Shown here: positions 22,684 to 30,291 of the stretch, one piece after another | Position numbering within the stretch: position 1 is the stretch's first letter | How the letters are laid out: every line of letters begins with the position of its first letter | Notes under the pieces: generated by a model | The model's input: the letters and a program-made list of their open reading frames with translations, nothing else | Databases searched by the model: none | What the model was told of the DNA's origin: nothing | Translations under genes and position numbers: made by a program | NCBI GenBank assembly: GCA_022796475.1 | Contig: JAAWIS010000034.1 | Coordinates: 1 to 34,525 of the forward strand | Length of the DNA: 34,525 nucleotides | From: Lachnospiraceae bacterium | GTDB taxonomy: Bacteria > Bacillota > Clostridia > Lachnospirales > Lachnospiraceae | Reading direction: 5' to 3'

Positions 22684-23079
<396 letters not shown>

Positions 23080-23161
23080 GAGGCTGCTGTATTCTTTTGA
23101 GGATGTCTGATTTTGCAGAAAACGAAATGGCACAAAAGACTTGGAAAGGGAAATCATTAAC

Positions 23162-25411
23162 ATGGGAATTTTATTTCATAAAGAAGAACAGCTATTTCAA
23201 ATTATAACACCGAATACAGAATACTGCATTAAAATAGTGGATCAGCGCTACATCGGGCATGTTTACTATGGCAGGCGTCTGGAAGATCCCAGATGCGGCT
23301 ATCTTCTGCGGACAGCAGAGCCGCCTTTTACCCCATCCGTCAACCAGAGAGAAAAAGGCGGGTTTATGGATTCCTTTCCCTTTGAATATCCTGCATGGGG
23401 AGTTGGGGATTACCGGGAAAGCTGTCTGAATGTCAGGACAGAGGCGGGGTATCGCGGATGCGAGCTGGTCTATGAAGACTACCGGATTTTGGATGAAAAG
23501 CCAGGCCTTCCAGGTCTTCCTGCCACCTTTGGCAAAGGCCAGACCTTAGAGATTATCTGTAAGGATCCGGTAATCGGATTAAAGGTAATTCTTTGCTACA
23601 GTGTTTTTGATGACAGTGATGCCATCATCCGCAGTGTTTTTTTGGAAAACCTCAGCCAGCAGCCTCTTTATATTGAAAAGGTGTTAAGCGCCTGCCTGGA
23701 TATGGATGCAGAAGAGTTTGATCTTTTAACGTTAAATGGTGCCTGGGGGAGGGAACGCTGTATCGAGCAAAATCCCCTGTCCTATGGAAAGCATGGAATT
23801 TCCTCTGTCAGGGGCGAGTCCAGCCATCAGGAGCATCCATTCCTGGCAGTGATGGAACGCCGGGGCCATCAGGATCAGGGGCAGGTGTATGCCATGAACT
23901 TTGTTTATTCCGGCAATTTCCTGGCCCAGGCAGAGAAAAGTCAGTTTAATAGCCTTAGAATGGTTATGGGGATTCATCCGGAAGGGTTTGAATGGATGCT
24001 GGAGCCAGGAAAAACCTTTGCCTCGCCGGAGGCAGTCTGTGTTTATTCTGATCAGGGGCTTGGCAAAATGAGCCGTATTTTCCATGACTTGTATCGGAAT
24101 CATCTGATCCGCAGCCCATATCTCCATACAAAACGTCCGATTTTAATTAATAACTGGGAAGCCACCTACTTTGATTTTGATTCAGAAAAGCTTATTGCAA
24201 TTGCAAAAGAGGCCAAAAAGTCAGGAATTGAGATGCTGGTAATGGATGACGGCTGGTTTGGGAACCGCAATAATGACGACAGTTCCTTAGGCGACTGGCA
24301 GGTAAATGAGGAGAAGTTAAAGGGAGGCCTGAAAGCTTTGACAGACAGCGTAAGGGCAGAAGGGCTTTTGTTTGGAATCTGGTTTGAACCGGAGATGATA
24401 TCTCCAGACTCTCGGCTTTATAAAAGTCATCCGGACTGGGCGTTAAAGCTTCCCGGCAGGGAAGGCACCTTAATCCGTGCTCAGTATGTGCTGGATTTAT
24501 CCAGGCCGGAGGTGGTGGATTATGCGTATGAATCTGTAGCTTCTATTTTGAGAAGCTGTGATATTTCTTACGTTAAATGGGATATGAACCGCCAGCTTAC
24601 GGATGTGGGAAGTATTTATTTAGATTCGGCCCGGCAGGGGGAATGCTTCCATCGGTATGTTCTGGGAGTTTATCAGCTTCAGGAGCGGTTGATTCAGGAA
24701 TTTCCGGATTTGCTTTTGGAGAATTGTTCCGGAGGCGGAGCCAGGTTTGATCCTGGTATGCTGTATTACAGCCCCCAGATCTGGTGCTCAGACGATATGG
24801 ACCCGGTGGAGCGTCTGTCAATCCAGGAAGGAACTGCTTTGATTTATCCGCTGGGAACCATAGGAGCTCATGTGTGTGACTGCCCCAATCACACCACAGG
24901 AAGGACTACGCCCTTTACCACCAGAGGGCATGTGGCGTTAGCCGGAACATTTGGGTATGAGCTTGACATTACCAGCATATCAAAAGAGGACCGGGAGCAG
25001 ATACCGGAACAGATCCGGCTATATCATAAATATCAGCCGCTGATCCGGGAAGGTGATTACTATCGGATTGGATCCTGGCGGGAAACAAAGAAGTATGACT
25101 GCTGGCAGGTAGTTTCCAAAGATCAGAAGGAAGCTCTTGTTACCTATGTACAGGTGCTGACAGAACCAAATTACCGCAGCCGGAAGCTTTATCTGAAAGG
25201 GTTAAACCCTAAGGCAGAGTACCGCCTGGAAATAGAAGATCAGAAGGCCTTAAAAAAGAGAGCAGATGAGAAAAACGGAAATGTGGCCCGGCGTCTTTTG
25301 GAATCAGACGGACAGGTTTACAGCGGCCGTCTTTTGATGCAGGGGGGTTTTCTAATACAGCGGCTGGAAGGGGATTTTCAAAGTCTGCTGTTCCATTTTG
25401 TACAGGTTTAA
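23162..25411 (+). CDS. GH36 alpha-galactosidase
   Basis: A 749-aa cytoplasmic glycosidase that removes terminal alpha-galactose from raffinose-family sugars or melibiose. The nucleophile is Asp474 in VKWDMNRQL and the acid/base Asp544 in WCSDDMDPVER. The domain order is an N-terminal beta-supersandwich (1-330), a TIM barrel starting at RPILINNWEATYFDFD, and a C-terminal beta domain; the length is normal for bacterial GH36. The ATG at 23162 has AAGGGA ten bases upstream; a TTG seven codons earlier is less likely. There is no signal peptide, so substrates must be imported, presumably by the ABC system nearby. It converges on lacI with a hairpin between. Confidence 0.95.
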   Translation: MGILFHKEEQLFQIITPNTEYCIKIVDQRYIGHVYYGRRLEDPRCGYLLRTAEPPFTPSVNQREKGGFMDSFPFEYPAWGVGDYRESCLNVRTEAGYRGCELVYEDYRILDEKPGLPGLPATFGKGQTLEIICKDPVIGLKVILCYSVFDDSDAIIRSVFLENLSQQPLYIEKVLSACLDMDAEEFDLLTLNGAWGRERCIEQNPLSYGKHGISSVRGESSHQEHPFLAVMERRGHQDQGQVYAMNFVYSGNFLAQAEKSQFNSLRMVMGIHPEGFEWMLEPGKTFASPEAVCVYSDQGLGKMSRIFHDLYRNHLIRSPYLHTKRPILINNWEATYFDFDSEKLIAIAKEAKKSGIEMLVMDDGWFGNRNNDDSSLGDWQVNEEKLKGGLKALTDSVRAEGLLFGIWFEPEMISPDSRLYKSHPDWALKLPGREGTLIRAQYVLDLSRPEVVDYAYESVASILRSCDISYVKWDMNRQLTDVGSIYLDSARQGECFHRYVLGVYQLQERLIQEFPDLLLENCSGGGARFDPGMLYYSPQIWCSDDMDPVERLSIQEGTALIYPLGTIGAHVCDCPNHTTGRTTPFTTRGHVALAGTFGYELDITSISKEDREQIPEQIRLYHKYQPLIREGDYYRIGSWRETKKYDCWQVVSKDQKEALVTYVQVLTEPNYRSRKLYLKGLNPKAEYRLEIEDQKALKKRADEKNGNVARRLLESDGQVYSGRLLMQGGFLIQRLEGDFQSLLFHFVQV

Positions 25412-25465
25412 CAAATGCAGACTGCGGGGAAGGGGCGGAAGATCCGGGTCAGGAGCGGCCTATTA

Positions 25466-25515
25466 TTACACTGCCGCCGCGCTTTCGCCCCGGAAAAAAC
25501 GCCGCGGCAGTGTAA
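25466..25515. terminator. strong hairpin between convergent genes
   Basis: TTACACTGCCGC (25466-25477) pairs perfectly with GCGGCAGTGTAA (25504-25515) around a 26-nt GC-rich loop. It lies between the stops of the alpha-galactosidase and lacI genes, the expected place for a shared terminator. Neither side has a clear uridine run, so the mechanism is uncertain. Confidence 0.55.
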
Positions 25516-25531
25516 AATAGTTTAAAACGGT

Positions 25532-26557
25532 TTAAAACAGGGCAATTACAGACTGGCGTTCTACGATTTCTACATCCAGCACCACATGGACAGGGGGTTC
25601 CTCCTCTGTTTCTGCCAGCATTTTTTCCAGAAGAAGCTGAGTAGCAACCTGGGCTTTCTGGGCAATATTCTGGGATACGGATGTAAGCTTGGGAGTGGTA
25701 AACTGACACAAGCTCATATCGTCATATCCCACAATCGAAAGGTCTACCGGAATCCGGAGTCCTCCCAGCCTGGCGCCTTCCATAACGCCAATGGCACAGA
25801 TATCAGCAGTAGTTACAACGGCAGAAATACTGTTGCTCATGGATGCAATCCGCTTCCCGGCAGCCAGGCCGCCTTCATAGGAAGCAGGATAGGCCAGCAC
25901 GTATTCTTCACGGAAGGGAATGCCGCATTCCTCTAAGGCCTGGCGATAGCCAAGGAACCGTTCTGTCAGGATATAATTGCCTTTATAATCTGCAACAAAT
26001 GCCACATGGGTATGGCCTTTGTTGATCATATATTTTGTAGACAGATATAAGCCCTTCCTGTCGTCGGAACACACCGTAATCAGTTTCGGAAGCTGAACGG
26101 GGCTGTCGAAAATTACGATGGGGCAGGAAGATTTAGCGATAAACTTGTCGATGCTTTCAATAAAATCGGGAAAAAGGAAAATCATCCCGTCCAGGTTCCA
26201 GTTTTTCAGAAATTGAAATACATCATTTTCGCTGTTTACAGAACGGATCATTAAGTGATAGCCGTTTCGGCACAGCTCCTGTTCGATAATTCCAATCATA
26301 GTACTGATATAAGGGTTTTCCAAATAGTTCTTCCCAGTTTCATATACCGTAATAATCACTCCAATGATATTGGAGCTTTTTTTGGTTAGGCTGCGGGCGC
26401 TTAAATTTGGGATATAGCCCCAGTCCTCAATAATCTTATTAATCTTTTCAGCAGTCTGGGCCGATACCCGGCTGCTTTTTCCATTAATCACATTGGAAAC
26501 GGTCATCATACTGACTCCCGCTTTTTCGGCAATATCTTTTAAGGTTAATTTTTCCAT
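25532..26557 (-). CDS. LacI-family sugar-responsive repressor
   Basis: A 341-aa regulator. The LacI DNA-binding domain is complete: LTLKDIAEKAGVSMMTVSNVIN (helix-turn-helix at 4-25) and the hinge helix NLSARSLTKKSS near 51-62. The rest is the periplasmic-binding-like sugar domain with NPYISTMIGIIEQEL, DGMIFLFPDF, GHTHVAFVADYKG and VGYDDMSLCQFTTPKLTSVSQN. It is divergent from the ABC importer genes, whose promoter carries a LacI-type palindrome, so local repression relieved by an imported sugar is likely. The inducer is unknown; an alpha-galactoside or alpha-glucoside is inferred from the neighbouring enzymes. Confidence 0.94.
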   Translation of the reverse strand: MEKLTLKDIAEKAGVSMMTVSNVINGKSSRVSAQTAEKINKIIEDWGYIPNLSARSLTKKSSNIIGVIITVYETGKNYLENPYISTMIGIIEQELCRNGYHLMIRSVNSENDVFQFLKNWNLDGMIFLFPDFIESIDKFIAKSSCPIVIFDSPVQLPKLITVCSDDRKGLYLSTKYMINKGHTHVAFVADYKGNYILTERFLGYRQALEECGIPFREEYVLAYPASYEGGLAAGKRIASMSNSISAVVTTADICAIGVMEGARLGGLRIPVDLSIVGYDDMSLCQFTTPKLTSVSQNIAQKAQVATQLLLEKMLAETEEEPPVHVVLDVEIVERQSVIALF

Positions 26558-26676
26558 ATCTTATTTATCCTCATATAACTTAAGTTTATAGATTAAGCAG
26601 TTTTATTATAACATTCCTATATTTATAACTTTATAAACTCTTTAAATTTATTATAAACGAAATGAAAGAAAAGGTC

Positions 26677-26698
26677 AATCAATGTAATACAATTGATT
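26677..26698. repeat. inverted repeat in the lacI-importer gap
   Basis: AATCAAT (26677-26683) and ATTGATT (26692-26698) flank 8 nt. It is in the AT-rich 356-nt gap between lacI and the binding protein gene, about 65 nt upstream of the importer -35. It could be a second regulator site. On the left side of the gap, a minus-strand TATAAT near 26603-26612 may be the lacI -10. Confidence 0.4.
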
Positions 26699-26762
26699 AT
26701 ATATATTATGCACAAAAAATACCGATATAAATTGTATAAAACATAAAAATAGTAAGACGGTA

Positions 26763-26796
26763 TTGACGAATTACTGAAAATATGTTAGTTTAATAA
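26763..26796 (+). promoter_or_regulatory. promoter region of the ABC importer operon
   Basis: TTGACG (26763-26768) is a good -35. The hexamer 17 nt downstream is TAGTTT (26786-26791), and TAATAA (26791-26796) is an alternative -10 at a longer spacing. The weak -10 leaves the exact start uncertain, but transcription would begin in or next to the TTTAGCGCTAAA palindrome. Confidence 0.45.
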
Positions 26797-26800
26797 TAGA

Positions 26801-26812
26801 TTTAGCGCTAAA
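26801..26812. promoter_or_regulatory. LacI-type operator
   Basis: TTTAGCGCTAAA is a perfect 12-bp palindrome with the central CG typical of LacI/GalR operators. It lies at or just after the predicted transcription start of the importer operon, where a bound repressor would block RNA polymerase, and 244 bp from the divergent lacI gene. No second copy was noticed upstream of the other sugar genes. Confidence 0.75.
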
Positions 26813-26913
26813 CCAAAAATGACAGCAGAACCGATTCATCCAGTTCGGAAACCTGCTGTAAGACGGAAATATGAAGATGAAACAGACTGAAAACGAAGAC
26901 GGAGGTAAAGGTA

Positions 26914-28296
26914 ATGAAAAAGAAATTTATGGCAGCGATAACGGCAGCAGCGGTTGCGGCAGCAGCTTTGGCAGGATGCGGCTCAGGTTCCGGCTCCGGA
27001 AGCAAAGCGTCAGCAGACGGGGGGGCAGCTTCAGCAGAGGCTCCTACAGAACCCTTTGGAGATACGATCAAGTATGATCCCAGCGTAGCGATCAATGATG
27101 GAAAAGATATTACCGTTGAGCTTTGGGAATGGGGCAGCGATGAACTGTTCCAGGAGATCATTGACGGTTATCAGGCCATCCATCCAAATGTAACCATTAA
27201 GCTGGTGAACAATCCATGGGAAGATTACTGGACTAAGCTTCCTTTAGCGTTGGATGGGGAAAACGGCCCAGCGCTTTTTAACGTACATAACAGCTACCAT
27301 GAAAATTTGATTAATTACCTGGCTCCCCTGGAGATATCACTGGAAGATTTGCAGGCTGATTTTACTGGTGTGGAAGCCCATGTAATTGACGGCAAAGTTT
27401 ACTATATCGATTACGGCATGATGACAGGTTCCGTATATTACAACAAGGATATGTGGGAAGCAGCCGGGCTTACAGAAGGAGATATTCCAAAGACCTGGGA
27501 TGAGATGCGGGAGGTTGCGAAGAAGCTGACTATCAAGGAAGGAGATCGGCTGATTCAGGCAGGGCTGAACTTTAATGATGATTTCCACCAGAACTATTTG
27601 CTGGGATTAAATTATCAGTTAGGAGAAAATCTTTTCCTGGAAGACGGAAGAACACCTAATGTAACATCAGATGCCATGAAAAAAACCATGCAGATGCTGG
27701 TTGATCTTTACAAAGTAGACGGAGTTGGTTCTGAGAACTTTGGCGAGAAAGGATCTGACAGTTTCGGCCAGGGGCAGTCTGCTATGGTAATCCAGTGGGG
27801 ACATTACTATAATACGTTAAATACCACCTGGACTGACATTAATTTCGGCGTGTTTGAGATTCCTACTTTTGACGGAAATCCATATGCATATAACCGATAT
27901 AACGGTGAATCTACCTTTGGCATTAATAAAAACGCTTCAGCAGAGCAGCAGGCAGTGGCTCAGGATTTTGTAAAATACTTCCTGGCAAATGATGACGCAC
28001 AGATCGCATTTAATCTGGCTATGAGTACCTTCCCGGCTAAAAAGTCCCTGGCAGACAGCCCGGCAATTATGGAAAATCCGTCCTTAAGCGTACTGGCAGA
28101 GCATATCGATCATTACATCTGGCCAGGACCAATGCCTTCTACTATGGAAACTTCATTAAAGAAAGCAGGCCAGGATATCTTCTTCAACGGGGTGGATATT
28201 GATACTGCATTAAATGAAGCACAGGAAACCATTATCCGGGATATGAAGAGCAGCACCTTCCAGTCTGTGGAACATTTATATAAGTATGCAAAGTAA
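26914..28296 (+). CDS. ABC sugar transporter substrate-binding lipoprotein
   Basis: A 460-aa extracellular binding protein anchored by lipid. The signal peptide ends in the lipobox LAGC with Cys22, then a Gly/Ser-rich linker. The body is a family 1 (MalE-like) solute-binding fold: VELWEWGSDELFQEIIDGYQ near 70, GSVYYNKDMWEAAGL near 172, MVIQWGHYYN near 292 and a C-terminal DFVKYFLANDDAQIAF. GGAGG lies eight bases before the ATG. It is first in an operon with two permeases; no ATP-binding gene follows, so a shared MsiK-type ATPase is presumably supplied elsewhere. Substrate: probably an oligosaccharide with alpha-galactosyl or alpha-glucosyl ends, inferred from neighbours. Confidence 0.94.
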   Translation: MKKKFMAAITAAAVAAAALAGCGSGSGSGSKASADGGAASAEAPTEPFGDTIKYDPSVAINDGKDITVELWEWGSDELFQEIIDGYQAIHPNVTIKLVNNPWEDYWTKLPLALDGENGPALFNVHNSYHENLINYLAPLEISLEDLQADFTGVEAHVIDGKVYYIDYGMMTGSVYYNKDMWEAAGLTEGDIPKTWDEMREVAKKLTIKEGDRLIQAGLNFNDDFHQNYLLGLNYQLGENLFLEDGRTPNVTSDAMKKTMQMLVDLYKVDGVGSENFGEKGSDSFGQGQSAMVIQWGHYYNTLNTTWTDINFGVFEIPTFDGNPYAYNRYNGESTFGINKNASAEQQAVAQDFVKYFLANDDAQIAFNLAMSTFPAKKSLADSPAIMENPSLSVLAEHIDHYIWPGPMPSTMETSLKKAGQDIFFNGVDIDTALNEAQETIIRDMKSSTFQSVEHLYKYAK

Positions 28297-28343
28297 AGAG
28301 ATTAGCAAATAAAAGCAAAAATCAGGTATTGATAAAAAGACAG

Positions 28344-28406
28344 CCCGGCATTTCATAAATATAATGGACCAATGGCAACGAAAGGCCATAATTTTGAAGT
28401 GCCGGG
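28344..28406 (+). other. intra-operon stem-loop after the binding protein gene
   Basis: CCCGGCATTTCA (28344-28355) pairs with TGAAGTGCCGGG (28395-28406), 12 bp with one G-U. Inside, ATGG-A-CC (28364-28370) can pair with GGCCAT (28384-28389). The 3' end is 6 nt before the ribosome site of the first permease. Such stems often protect the upstream binding-protein mRNA and reduce permease expression. Confidence 0.65.
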
Positions 28407-28425
28407 GAACAAGGGAGGGAAACCT

Positions 28426-29304
28426 ATGTTTACAAAGTCACATCCGCTGCAAAGCAAAAGTGAGATTATTCTTCGCAATATTGTAGTGATTGCAATGGTT
28501 TTGTTTTTTACCGTATTCTTGATTATTCCCATCGGAATTGCATTTGCAGGAAGCTTCCATGAATGGAACCCATTAAGCGGAACGTACCGTTTTCTCGGTC
28601 TGGAAAATTATAAAGAAGTGCTGGTAAGCTCTTTATTCTGGAAGTCATTTTTAAATACCGTTATTTTTTCAGTCGTAGTAATTATTTTCCGGGTAGGATT
28701 AGGATTAGCGATTGCGTATGCGATTTATTCCGCATTGATCAAATACAAAAGCTTTTTCCGCTCCATTTTCTACATGCCAGTGGTAACGCCTATGGTGGCA
28801 GTGGCATTTGTGTGGAAGTTTATGTATAATCCTCAGATCGGCACAGTGAATCAGATGCTTGGCTTAGATATTAACTGGCTGATGAACCCGAAAACCGCAT
28901 TGGCTGCCGTTATTATCATGACCATCTGGAAGGATTTTGGATATGCAGTGGTTATGTATATGGCAGGGCTTTATTCTCTTCCCTCAGATGCACTGGAAGC
29001 AGCAAAGGTAGACGGAGCAAATTCCTGGCAGAATTTCCGTTACATTACCTTTCCTCTTTTAAAGCCAATGACTCTGTTTGTTACCATCACCTCAATTATT
29101 TCTTATATTCAGGCTTATGTTCAAATTTTGATTATGACGGAAGGCGGGCCAGGAACAGCAACGTATTTATCCTCTTACATTATTTATGATGAGGCGTTTG
29201 TGAAATATAATTTTGGATATGCGTCAGCTTTGTCCTTTGTCTTGTTTGTGATTACAGCAGGATTTACCTGGCTGTCTTTTAAGGTTTCCGGAAACGAAGA
29301 ATAA
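28426..29304 (+). CDS. ABC sugar transporter permease (MalF-like)
   Basis: A 292-aa inner-membrane permease with about six transmembrane helices and the EAA loop EAAKVDGANSWQNFRYITFPLL near residues 190-210, the contact site for the ATPase. The start at 28426 is chosen for AGGGAGGG six bases upstream; an ATG at 28372 is in frame but lies inside the stem-loop and lacks a ribosome site. It pairs with the second permease 117 nt downstream to form the channel for the upstream binding protein. Confidence 0.94.
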   Translation: MFTKSHPLQSKSEIILRNIVVIAMVLFFTVFLIIPIGIAFAGSFHEWNPLSGTYRFLGLENYKEVLVSSLFWKSFLNTVIFSVVVIIFRVGLGLAIAYAIYSALIKYKSFFRSIFYMPVVTPMVAVAFVWKFMYNPQIGTVNQMLGLDINWLMNPKTALAAVIIMTIWKDFGYAVVMYMAGLYSLPSDALEAAKVDGANSWQNFRYITFPLLKPMTLFVTITSIISYIQAYVQILIMTEGGPGTATYLSSYIIYDEAFVKYNFGYASALSFVLFVITAGFTWLSFKVSGNEE

Positions 29305-29312
29305 GAGAGAAG

Positions 29313-29409
29313 GGTGAAAGAAAAAAAGAAGGAAGGACGAAATGCAAACACACATCTTTCACCTACTATGTTTGCGCCTCAAATGAAACCATAGGTTTTT
29401 TCTTGAGGC
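29313..29409 (+). other. structured intergenic RNA between the two permease genes
   Basis: Three perfect inverted repeats lie in 97 nt. Stem A is GGTGAAAG (29313-29320) with CTTTCACC (29356-29363). Stem B is GCAAACA (29344-29350) with TGTTTGC (29369-29375). Stem C is GCCTCAA (29376-29382) with TTGAGGC (29403-29409), enclosing AAACC/GGTTT (29386-29390 / 29394-29398). A and B interleave, so they form a pseudoknot or exclude each other; C stacks directly on B. The only ribosome-site-like GAGG before the second permease is inside stem C. Confidence 0.65.
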
Positions 29410-29421
29410 TTGGTACAATTT

Positions 29422-30243
29422 ATGAGAAGGAAAGTATGTGCCGTAGGTTTAAACGTAATATTAGTTCTGCTGGGGCTGATTACCGTATATCCTTTTATCT
29501 GGATGCTGTTTTCTTCTTTTAAGGAAAACAGAGAAATTATGGCTTTGGAACAGCATTTGCTGCCCCAGGTGTTTACCATTAACAATTATATCAACATGAA
29601 TGCCCGGTTTAATTTTATGCGGTTTTTTGCAAACAGTTTATTTGTTACCATTGTAATTACTTTAGCTGTGATTTATACCAGCACCATCTGCGGCTTTGTA
29701 TTAAGCAAATATAAGTTTAAAGGCAGAAACCTTTTGTTCGGATTTGTGCTTAGTACCATGATGATTCCATGGTGTGTAACGATTATTCCTAAATATTCCA
29801 TGATTCAGTCATTTGGATGGCTGGACAGCTACAAGGCTTTGATCGTTCCGGCATTATTCAGCGGTTTTGGTATTTTTAATATGAAGCAGCACATTGCCAC
29901 ACTGCCGGATGAAATTTTGGAAGCGGCCAGAATCGACGGGGCCAATGAGTTTTTTATTTTTCACCGTATCATCTTCCCTATGGCAAAAAATGGAATTTCC
30001 AGTATTGCAATTTTTCAGTTCCTGTGGGCGTGGGAAGACTACCTGTGGCCTTATCTGGTAATTAATGCGAAGGAGAAACAGCTTTTGGCAGTTGGGCTTA
30101 AGATGTTCAGCGGGCAGTATTCCACAGACTACGGCGCATTATTTGCGGCTACCGCTATTTCCATTATCCCGGTATTGCTGATTTATTTGATTTTCCAGAA
30201 GCAGTTTATCGCTGGCGTTGCTTCTGCAGCAGTAAAAGGCTGA
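29422..30243 (+). CDS. ABC sugar transporter permease (MalG-like)
   Basis: A 273-aa permease with six hydrophobic segments, beginning near VILVLLGLITVYPFIWMLFSS, and the EAA loop EAARIDGANEFFIFHRIIFPM around residue 172. It pairs with the preceding permease. The ATG at 29422 gives the normal family N-terminus, but its ribosome site is poor: GAGG (29405-29408) is 13 bases away and lies in a stem. An in-frame TTG at 29410 is one base from the stem and unlikely. Translation may therefore depend on refolding of the leader. Confidence 0.93.
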   Translation: MRRKVCAVGLNVILVLLGLITVYPFIWMLFSSFKENREIMALEQHLLPQVFTINNYINMNARFNFMRFFANSLFVTIVITLAVIYTSTICGFVLSKYKFKGRNLLFGFVLSTMMIPWCVTIIPKYSMIQSFGWLDSYKALIVPALFSGFGIFNMKQHIATLPDEILEAARIDGANEFFIFHRIIFPMAKNGISSIAIFQFLWAWEDYLWPYLVINAKEKQLLAVGLKMFSGQYSTDYGALFAATAISIIPVLLIYLIFQKQFIAGVASAAVKG

Positions 30244-30291
30244 TGAAAACCGCCGGAAGAATGGTTATTTGACATAAAGGAGAGTAGAAAT

